A DNA stretch of 15,635 nt, taken from assembly GCA_018066225.1 (NCBI GenBank), contig JAGHRU010000090.1, forward strand, positions 1-15,635, given 5' to 3'. Of the stretch, positions 1 through 6,045 are shown piece by piece (the first letter of the stretch is position 1; each line of letters opens with the position of its first letter). The stretch comes from Candidatus Equimonas enterica (GTDB lineage Bacteria > Bacteroidota > Bacteroidia > Bacteroidales > Bacteroidaceae). Under the pieces are notes generated by a model. The model was not told the DNA's origin. It made no database searches and saw nothing but the letters and a program-made list of their open reading frames with translations. Position numbers and translations under genes: made by a program.

Positions 1-216
1 CTTAATCTCTCAGCGAAACATTGCCGGAGATTATGCTACGCAACGCGCCCAGAAAAGTCGGACGTTCCGCCCTCCGCCGCTGACGTGCGCTTAATCTCTC
101 AGCGAAACATTGCCGAGAGATTATGCTGCGCAACGCGCCCCAGAAAAGTCGGACGTTCCGCCCTCCGCCGCTGACGTGCGCTTAATCTCTCAGCGAGATA
201 TGGCCAGGAGATATTA
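1..216. repeat. Tandem repeat of about 90 bp, 2 full copies plus a degenerate partial copy
   Basis: Copy 1 is bases 1-89, copy 2 is 90-180, and a diverging third copy starts at 181 and fades near 216. Each copy opens with CTTAATCTCTCAGCGA. Copies 1 and 2 are nearly identical: copy 2 has one extra base near 116, one extra C near 140 and a few substitutions. The indels shift frame between copies, so the unit is not conserved as protein even though the minus strand stays open across it. The array lies directly upstream of the polymerase-like gene at 237 and is cut by the window edge, so more copies may lie to the left. No gene is supported in bases 1-236. Confidence 0.9.
92..123. other. Stem-loop inside the 90-bp repeat
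   Basis: Bases 92-100 (TAATCTCTC) and 115-123 (GAGAGATTA) are perfect inverted 9-mers around a 14-base loop. The loop can add two inner G-C pairs (102-103 with 112-113). Copy 1 keeps a 7-bp version (3-9 with 27-33). The third copy has a bulged version (near 183-216). Repetition of the hairpin suggests it is part of the repeat unit. No T-run follows, so it does not look like a standard intrinsic terminator. Confidence 0.6.
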
Positions 217-236
217 CTTGCCATTAGGCTACAATC

Positions 237-1460
237 ATGATGAGCAACGAAAACCAACAACTGCAACTGCCCTTTGAACGGGTGCGCCAACGGATAGGAA
301 ATTTTCTGTTCGTGCTGTTGGCTTTGAACATTATGCTTGACCCTGCCAACTGCGTACTGCACCTCAAAGATGTCTGCTTCGTAGCCTTTGTCGGCTACAA
401 CATACTTGCCTATAAGCCAGACTGGAAGATGCTTATCCCCATAGGTATGGTGTTTACTGCATTCATGGCAGCTTATGTGTTTGCCGAGATGCAGATGATG
501 GCACTCAACTACGACAAAGTGCTTGCTGTGGCAAAGTCGCTGGCACCGCTCGTGGCACTACTATGGATAAGACGTTATGATGTCATACGGCTCACCCTAT
601 TGCCCGCTTGTGTCTTGGTGCTGCTGATGATAGCGCTCTATTGCATCGCCTTGTCATCAGAAGTGCTGGAGTACGCACTCTTCACCTATATGTCGGCCCA
701 CAACGACATGATAATGATGTCGCACCGCTCGTTTCTCGGTTTCAATATCTTCGGTATGTATTACAAGTCTTTCGTGACCATTATGTTCGCCATGTTTGTC
801 TTTACCTACCGTTTCTACAATGCGACTACCTTCTGGGGCAGATATGGCAACCTCATCCTCGTCATACTCTTCACCATTGCCGCCTTTATGAGTGGTACGC
901 GTAGCACCATGCTCCTGCCGCTCTTCATGCTGGGCTTCGTGGCCTACCGCCACATTGCACGCGCCAAGACGTCAAAATACTTTGTCTATCCCATCCTTGT
1001 GCTGTTCGCACTATTGTTCTTGGGGCTTGTCTTCTCGCTCGCGATGGAAACAAGCGAGGCCTCCAATACCATCAAATATGCCATCCTCGGCTCCTACGGC
1101 AAGTTGTTCACGATGCACCCCGAGTATCTGCTCTTCGGCCAAGGGCCTTCCGCCGTATTCTTCTCCGACGGTATGCACAAATTGCAAGATGAGACCGAGT
1201 GGACCTATATCGAATTGGTGCGCAACTACGGCTTGATGTCACTACTTATTCTCGCCGTGGTGCTCTACCCCATTAAGCGTATGTGGCGTCACTGCAAAAC
1301 GGATGACTTCACCTTCGGCATCATGGGCACCTATATCGCCTATCTGCTCATTGCTGGTACCAACCCGTTGCTGCTCTCTTCCACAGGTATGATAATGATA
1401 TTGGCAGCCTATTCGTACAGCGAGAGATTGCCCAAGATAACACCGCAAACACGCCTATGA
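237..1460 (+). CDS. O-antigen/capsule polymerase-like (Wzy or O-antigen ligase family) membrane protein
   Basis: This 407-residue protein has about 10-12 hydrophobic segments, for example near residues 21-36, 63-85, 116-139, 205-219 and 246-270. That is the layout of Wzy polymerases and O-antigen ligases, which act in the inner membrane on lipid-linked sugar chains. Residues 219-224 (SGTRST) match the Arg-containing loop common in this superfamily. The segment from GQGP (301-304) to E326-L-V-R-N-Y-G332 resembles the large periplasmic loop. Such proteins diverge strongly in sequence, so the call rests on topology, these short motifs and the neighbouring glycosyltransferases. An in-frame TAG at 225-227 forces the start to 237 or to the adjacent ATG at 240. 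The stop overlaps the next start as ATGA (1457-1460), implying translational coupling. Polymerase and ligase cannot be told apart from sequence alone. Confidence 0.75.
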   Translation: MMSNENQQLQLPFERVRQRIGNFLFVLLALNIMLDPANCVLHLKDVCFVAFVGYNILAYKPDWKMLIPIGMVFTAFMAAYVFAEMQMMALNYDKVLAVAKSLAPLVALLWIRRYDVIRLTLLPACVLVLLMIALYCIALSSEVLEYALFTYMSAHNDMIMMSHRSFLGFNIFGMYYKSFVTIMFAMFVFTYRFYNATTFWGRYGNLILVILFTIAAFMSGTRSTMLLPLFMLGFVAYRHIARAKTSKYFVYPILVLFALLFLGLVFSLAMETSEASNTIKYAILGSYGKLFTMHPEYLLFGQGPSAVFFSDGMHKLQDETEWTYIELVRNYGLMSLLILAVVLYPIKRMWRHCKTDDFTFGIMGTYIAYLLIAGTNPLLLSSTGMIMILAAYSYSERLPKITPQTRL

Positions 1461-2170
1461 CCATCATGATGCTGACTATATGGGCCTTGGCCATCATCTG
1501 CTACCGCCAAATCCTCCTGGTGCTTTTGGCACCATTGCTGCGTTATTGTGCTGCGCGTACACGCCATTATGATGGCTCTCTGCCGCAAGGGACGGGATGG
1601 GGCGCACGCCTTCGCTATATTTTCTTGGCGGGGATGCGACAGCTGAAAGACCGCCTGCTACTGCGTTGGGTGGCGCAGACCCCTTCTCACCATTTCCGCG
1701 ATTTCTTCTACCGACACATCTATTTGGTTGATTTTCGCGGCGACAACGTGACAATACATGCTGGGGCTGAAATACGCGAGCCGCACAAGTTGCAAATCGG
1801 CAAAGGCGTTGTCATTGGCGATAATGCTATACTCGACGCACGTCAAGGCATCGTGATAGGCAACAACGTATGCTTCGCTTCCGATGTGCATATCTGGACA
1901 CTGCAACACGACTATCGTAATCCCGACTTCGCCTGCACAGCGGAGCACAGTGGAGGTGTCGTCATAGACGATTATGTATGGATAGGCCCTCACACGACCC
2001 TATTGCACGATGTGCATGTTGGTGAAGGGGCTGTTATCGCAGCAGGGGCTGTCGTCACCCACGACGTGCCGCCTTATACCGTAGTGGCAGGCATACCAGC
2101 AAAGCCCATAGCCGAACGCCCACAACACTTGCGCTATCAGTTGCTTAAAGGTCACGCACACTTCTTGTAG
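1457..2170 (+). CDS. Hexapeptide-repeat acyltransferase (WcaF/MAT-like) with N-terminal membrane segment
   Basis: A 237-residue protein whose C-terminal half (from about residue 95) is a left-handed beta-helix of hexapeptide repeats, such as IGKGVVIGDNAIL, IVIGNNVCF, VVIDDYVWIG and VGEGAVIAAGAVV. The sequence TLQHDY carries the His expected to act as catalytic base, and PPYTVVAGIPAKPI is the usual C-terminal signature of the maltose/galactoside O-acetyltransferase-like group. The expected job is transfer of an acetyl or other acyl group from CoA to a sugar of the surface polymer. Unusually for the simplest members, the first 90 residues include a hydrophobic segment (about 3-30) and a basic stretch, suggesting a membrane-tethered cytoplasmic enzyme. 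It overlaps the upstream polymerase-like gene by 4 bp and is followed after 4 bp by a GT2 gene. The acyl donor and acceptor cannot be read from sequence. Confidence 0.85.
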   Translation: MTIMMLTIWALAIICYRQILLVLLAPLLRYCAARTRHYDGSLPQGTGWGARLRYIFLAGMRQLKDRLLLRWVAQTPSHHFRDFFYRHIYLVDFRGDNVTIHAGAEIREPHKLQIGKGVVIGDNAILDARQGIVIGNNVCFASDVHIWTLQHDYRNPDFACTAEHSGGVVIDDYVWIGPHTTLLHDVHVGEGAVIAAGAVVTHDVPPYTVVAGIPAKPIAERPQHLRYQLLKGHAHFL

Positions 2171-2174
2171 CCTT

Positions 2175-3077
2175 ATGATATATGTCCTCATGTCCACCTA
2201 CAATGGCGAGCACTTCTTACGCCAGCAACTCGACTCCATCCTTCAGCAAGAAGGTGTGGAGGTACATATCCTTGTGCGCGACGACGGCTCTACGGATCAG
2301 ACGCTCGCCATACTGGCAGAATATCGGGCTACGGGCAAACTGGACTACTACTCGGGGCAGAATCTTCGTTCGGCACGCAGTTTCATGCAGTTGCTCTATG
2401 ATGCTCCAGAGGCTGACTACTATGCGTTTTGCGACCAAGATGACTACTGGATGCCCGACAAGTTGAAGGTCGCCGTGGACAGCATAAAAGATGTGGGTGC
2501 AGAGCAGCCTGCCCTATATTTCTGCCAGACAAGGCTCGCTAATGCCACGCTGCAACCTCTGCCAAGCGTCATCATCTCCCCTCGCCTCACTTTTGGCGAA
2601 GCCTTGATGTATAAGTTTATTGGCGGTTGTACGATGGTGATGAGCCGTGGGCTGGTGTGCAAGATGCGGGAGTATCATCCAGCATACCTGCCGATGCACG
2701 ATGTGTGGGTCTATCTCGTGGCACAAGCCATAGGTGCACGCATCGTCTTCGACAAGACGCCGCACATTCTCTACCGTCAGCATGGTAATAATGTGTTGGG
2801 CCAGGGCGATAAGTTGGTGGAGTGGAAGCGCAAGTTTCAACGCTTCATACATCCTGATGATGCCTTCGCCAACCTGCGCTATCGCATGGCCGTAGAACTC
2901 CACAAAGGTTACGGGGCACAACTGCCGCGTGAAAACAGCGCACTGCTCCAACGCTTTCTCGCTGGCAAGACGAGCCTACGTACCCGTCTCTTGATGATAG
3001 CAGACGCACGTTTGCGCTGTCCAGTACGACTGACCAACATGCTGTTTTGGCTCAGCCTCCTTGACAATAAATACTAA
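2175..3077 (+). CDS. Family 2 glycosyltransferase, rhamnosyltransferase-like
   Basis: A 300-residue GT-A fold enzyme. It begins with the nucleotide-binding strand MIYVLMSTYNGEHFLRQQLD, has RDDGSTD at 35-41 and the metal-binding acidic motif DQDDYW at 87-92 (a DXD equivalent). MHDVWVYL at 174-181 is typical of the subgroup that includes dTDP-rhamnosyl transferases, and it supplies the likely catalytic Asp176. It should transfer one sugar from a nucleotide donor to a lipid-linked oligosaccharide at the cytoplasmic face of the inner membrane. The donor is uncertain: rhamnose is a family-based guess, and no dTDP-rhamnose synthesis genes are in the window. It sits 4 bp after the acyltransferase and 7 bp before the next GT2, so the three are probably cotranscribed. 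Confidence 0.88.
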   Translation: MIYVLMSTYNGEHFLRQQLDSILQQEGVEVHILVRDDGSTDQTLAILAEYRATGKLDYYSGQNLRSARSFMQLLYDAPEADYYAFCDQDDYWMPDKLKVAVDSIKDVGAEQPALYFCQTRLANATLQPLPSVIISPRLTFGEALMYKFIGGCTMVMSRGLVCKMREYHPAYLPMHDVWVYLVAQAIGARIVFDKTPHILYRQHGNNVLGQGDKLVEWKRKFQRFIHPDDAFANLRYRMAVELHKGYGAQLPRENSALLQRFLAGKTSLRTRLLMIADARLRCPVRLTNMLFWLSLLDNKY

Positions 3078-3084
3078 ATGCCGC

Positions 3085-3876
3085 ATGAAGCCGAAGATAA
3101 GTATCGTAACGATAGCCTACAATAGTGCCGCTACCATAGATCAGACTTTGAAGAGTGTGGTGGCGCAGTCCTATGACAACAAGGAATACATTGTCATTGA
3201 TGGAGCTTCTACAGACAAAACGATGAGCATCGTAGGACAATATGCCGACCAAATAGATGTCGTCGTCAGCGAGCCCGACCGCGGCATCAGCGATGCCTTC
3301 AATAAGGGCATAGCACGAGCCACTGGCGACATCATTGTCTTTATCAACTCCGACGACTACCTGCTGCCCGATAGTCTGACCCAAGTAGCAGCGCAGTATG
3401 ATGGCGTGCACGACATCTATTGTGGCAATCTCTTATTGCTCAATCCTCAGACGAACTATGAGTGTCGCCTGACACCTTCCACGACATTTCCCACGATGCC
3501 ATTCTTTCGCAAGGCTGCACACCAAGGTTGTTTCGTCACCAAGTCACTCTATGACAGACTCGGTGGTTACGACACGGCCATACGCTACCCTATGGATCTT
3601 GACTTTTTGATGAGAGCCTATCGTAGCGGCGCGAAGTTTAAGTTGATGCCCGTGGATGTCGCCGTATTTCGTATAGGCGGTGTGACCAGCCAGGATGTGC
3701 GCCGTAAGAAGAAAGACTATCTATACATGGTGCGTCACAATGGTGGCAACGACTTACAAGCCTACACCTTCTACTACTTCTTGTTAGCCTGTCAGACCAC
3801 GAAACGCCTGCTCAACTGCTTTGGCAAAGACATGCTGCAGAAGTTGCGCTACCGTAAAACTCAAACGCCGACATGA
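3085..3876 (+). CDS. Family 2 glycosyltransferase, WfgS-like
   Basis: From the ATG at 3085 the protein has 263 residues. The frame is also open from a TTG at 3061, inside the previous gene, but ATG gives the normal GT2 N-terminus MKPKISIVTIAYNSA and a clean 7-bp gap, so I prefer it. Motifs are IDGASTD at 38-44, SEPDRGISDAFNKGI (a signature of the WfgS-like subgroup) and NSDDY at 88-92 as the metal and nucleotide-sugar site. It also has a KAAHQGCFV segment and a YPMDLDFLMRA segment likely to contact the acceptor. It should add one sugar to the growing repeat unit. The stop overlaps the next start (ATGA, 3873-3876). Donor and linkage cannot be assigned. Confidence 0.88.
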   Translation: MKPKISIVTIAYNSAATIDQTLKSVVAQSYDNKEYIVIDGASTDKTMSIVGQYADQIDVVVSEPDRGISDAFNKGIARATGDIIVFINSDDYLLPDSLTQVAAQYDGVHDIYCGNLLLLNPQTNYECRLTPSTTFPTMPFFRKAAHQGCFVTKSLYDRLGGYDTAIRYPMDLDFLMRAYRSGAKFKLMPVDVAVFRIGGVTSQDVRRKKKDYLYMVRHNGGNDLQAYTFYYFLLACQTTKRLLNCFGKDMLQKLRYRKTQTPT

Positions 3877-5045
3877 CAATCTGCATACTCACCCCACGTT
3901 TCCCCTTTCCCGAGAATGGGGGCGACGTGCTACGCATCAACAACATAGCCCGCCATCTCAAGCGTGAAGGTCATCGTCTTGTTTTGGTTTCGCTCTGCGA
4001 CCACGAGCATCCCGACACAGTGGCCGCGGGACAACTCTACGATGCGATACACATCGTGCCTCACCATTGGCGGACTGCCGCTTGGGGTAGCCTCACACAT
4101 CTGTTACGCGGTAAGCCCATCCAATGTGGCTTCTATCATTCTCGGGCCTTCGTGCGTCGGCTGCGTGAAGTCGTCAGCTACGAGCATCCCGACCTGTACA
4201 TAGCCCATCTGTTGCGTATGTCGCCCTATCTGGAACGATTGGGTGTCGAGGCGCAAAGCATCGTAGAAATGACAGATGCGTTGAGCAAGACCTACAATCT
4301 CTGCCGCGATGTGAAGGGGATTGGCATCAAACCGCTCATCTATCGCATAGAGCGACGTCTCATCAAGCGTTACGAGAAGCATGTGAGCGAGACCTTCCCA
4401 AAAGTTGTTTTGGTATCGCCTGCCGATATAGACTACTTGAAGACCTTTGTCTCATCGGCAGAGAGCCTAACACTGCACACCAATGGCGTGGACTGCCCCA
4501 CCCTGCCGTGCGACATTGTCGCCGACAACAACAAATTGGTCTTCATCGGCAATATGCGTACGCTGCAAAACCAAGATGCGGTACAGTTTTTTGTGCAAGA
4601 AGTCTTGCCGAGACTTTTGCCCAAGTATCCGCAACTGCGACTCTATGTCGTCGGAGCACAGCCGCCCAAGGCCATCCAAGACCTTACCAATGAGCATGTA
4701 ATCGTCACGGGGTGTGTGGATGACCTCAACGCCACTATCCGCGACGCGGCCGTAGCCGTGGCCCCTGTACGCATCGCCGCTGGTATACAAAACAAAGTGC
4801 TCGTCGCGATGAGTCAAAACCTGCCCGTCGTGATGACTTCACTTATCGCGTGTCCCATTCCCCAACTGCGCGATGGCGAGAATGTCCTCATCCGTGACAC
4901 GGCAGCAGACATCGCAGCAGCGATAGACCAACTGCTTACCGACAAGTCGTTGCGCCAACGCATCGCTGACGGTGGACATACGATGGTGGAGCAGCACTAT
5001 TCGTGGAGCGAGAAACTCAAAGGCATTGAAACCATAAACCAATAA
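3873..5045 (+). CDS. GT4-like glycosyltransferase (EpsH1/WsaF-like group), atypical active site
   Basis: A 390-residue protein with two Rossmann halves. The N-terminal acceptor half starts MTICILTPRFPFPENGGDVLRI, the opening typical of the sugar-transferase group annotated as PEP-CTERM/EpsH1-associated. The C-terminal donor half holds LVFIGNMRTLQNQDAVQFF, LRLYVVGAQPP, VIVTGCVDDLNATI and AVAPVRIAAGIQNKVLVAMS. In most GT4 enzymes the NKVL motif is followed by Glu (NKVLEAM), which holds the nucleotide ribose; here that position is Val311 (codon GTC at 4803). The fold is intact and the frame unbroken, so this is substitution rather than decay. It overlaps the upstream GT2 by 4 bp and is the last gene of the polysaccharide block. 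A 43-bp gap precedes the OmpA-type lipoprotein gene. It may be active with another residue, or have become non-catalytic. Confidence 0.82.
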   Translation: MTICILTPRFPFPENGGDVLRINNIARHLKREGHRLVLVSLCDHEHPDTVAAGQLYDAIHIVPHHWRTAAWGSLTHLLRGKPIQCGFYHSRAFVRRLREVVSYEHPDLYIAHLLRMSPYLERLGVEAQSIVEMTDALSKTYNLCRDVKGIGIKPLIYRIERRLIKRYEKHVSETFPKVVLVSPADIDYLKTFVSSAESLTLHTNGVDCPTLPCDIVADNNKLVFIGNMRTLQNQDAVQFFVQEVLPRLLPKYPQLRLYVVGAQPPKAIQDLTNEHVIVTGCVDDLNATIRDAAVAVAPVRIAAGIQNKVLVAMSQNLPVVMTSLIACPIPQLRDGENVLIRDTAADIAAAIDQLLTDKSLRQRIADGGHTMVEQHYSWSEKLKGIETINQ

Positions 5046-5088
5046 ACAACTCTATTTCATCACAAAAACAACTAAAACCTAAACCATT

Positions 5089-5961
5089 ATGAAGACAAGA
5101 CTCATCCTCCTTGCGCTCTCTGGTCTTTTGCTTACCAGTTGCGCCAGCAAGAAACAACTTGCAGAAGCCAACACCCGTTACGAGAATCTGCGTGGAGAAT
5201 ACGCAGAGTTGGAACGTACGCTCGGCAATACCCGTGTGGAACTTGCCGAAAGCCGCACGTCGGCAGCCAATCTTGAAGAGAGACTTAACGAAGCCAAGCA
5301 AAATTTGGCCGCAATGCAGAAAGCCTATGGCACATTGCAAGGCTCTCTTGACCAAAGCCTAAAACAAAACCAACAAGGCAACATCAATATCTCGAAATTG
5401 GTGGACGAAATCAACGCTTCCAACCAGTATATCAAGCAACTCGTTGAAGCGAAATCCAAGTCTGACTCGCTCAACATGGTGCTCACCAACAACCTCACCC
5501 GTTCCCTCTCGCGTGACGAACTGCAAGAAGTAGATATCAAGGTGCTCAAAGGCGTTGTTTACATATCTCTCGCTGACAATATGCTCTACAAGTCTGGCTC
5601 ATACGAAATCAACAGTCGTGCCGACCAGACGCTCTCCAAGATAGCCAAGATTATCAAAGACTACAAGGACTTTGAAGTACTTGTAGAGGGTAATACCGAC
5701 AATGTGCCTATCTCACGCACCAATATCCGTAACAACTGGGACCTTTCTGCCTTGCGTGCTTCGAGCGTAGTACAGGCCTTGCAGACGAAATACGGCGTAG
5801 ATCCTTCGCGTCTATCTGCTGCTGGACGTGGTGAATACAACCCGATTGCCGACAATGACACCGCACTTGGCCGTCAGCGTAATCGTCGTACACAAATCAT
5901 CATCACACCGAAACTTGACCAGTTTATGGACCTCATAGACAAAGCCCCAGAAACGGAATAA
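5089..5961 (+). CDS. OmpA/MotB-type peptidoglycan-binding lipoprotein with coiled coil
   Basis: A 290-residue lipoprotein. The signal peptide ends in LLTSC with Cys18 as the lipidation site. Residues of about 19-120 are rich in Ala, Glu, Lys and Gln with heptad-like spacing, predicting a long coiled coil. The C-terminal 130 residues form an OmpA-like domain: GNTDN around Asp204, NNWDLSALRA with Arg223, and GRQRNRRTQIII near the end. Asp204 and Arg223 correspond to the residues that grip the diaminopimelate of peptidoglycan in this family, and the 19-residue spacing is of the MotB type. The usual His of GHTDN is Asn here. It probably tethers the outer membrane to the cell wall. It lies between a polysaccharide cluster and a bat gene, 43 bp after one and 84 bp before the other, and a hairpin follows its stop. 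Confidence 0.9.
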   Translation: MKTRLILLALSGLLLTSCASKKQLAEANTRYENLRGEYAELERTLGNTRVELAESRTSAANLEERLNEAKQNLAAMQKAYGTLQGSLDQSLKQNQQGNINISKLVDEINASNQYIKQLVEAKSKSDSLNMVLTNNLTRSLSRDELQEVDIKVLKGVVYISLADNMLYKSGSYEINSRADQTLSKIAKIIKDYKDFEVLVEGNTDNVPISRTNIRNNWDLSALRASSVVQALQTKYGVDPSRLSAAGRGEYNPIADNDTALGRQRNRRTQIIITPKLDQFMDLIDKAPETE

Positions 5962-5970
5962 ACCATACAT

Positions 5971-6022
5971 AAGAAAGAAGAAAATCGAATTGGGCATACT
6001 CCTCTCGGTTTTCTTCTTTCTT
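5971..6022 (+). terminator. Long A/G-rich stem-loop after the OmpA-type gene (terminator or leader structure)
   Basis: Bases 5971-5984 (AAGAAAGAAGAAAA) pair perfectly with 6009-6022 (TTTTCTTCTTTCTT). The pairing extends inward by a T-G wobble and three Watson-Crick pairs (5985-5988 with 6005-6008), giving an 18-bp stem around a 16-base loop. It starts 9 bp after the stop at 5961 and ends 23 bp before the batD start. The pyrimidine-rich 3' arm could act as the weak U-rich part of an intrinsic terminator, but the stem is GC-poor and no long T-run follows. Inference: it ends or attenuates transcription between the two genes, or it stabilises the upstream mRNA. Confidence 0.6.
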
Positions 6023-6045
6023 GCCATCTTTTATCCTCTCTCTCA

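Noticed and set aside
206..210. AGGAG as a ribosome binding site for the polymerase-like gene
   Set aside because: It is 26 bp before the ATG at 237, too far for a normal Shine-Dalgarno interaction, and it belongs to the degenerate third copy of the repeat.
99..362. 87-residue reading frame on the minus strand through the 90-bp repeat
   Set aside because: It runs antisense into the polymerase-like gene, and the small indels between repeat copies change its frame. The encoded sequence is Arg-rich and low in complexity, as expected from the repeat rather than a gene.
3061..3084. TTG start extending the second GT2 by eight residues
   Set aside because: It lies within the previous gene, and the ATG at 3085 gives the normal start of the family. 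The extra residues MTINTKCR add no recognisable feature.
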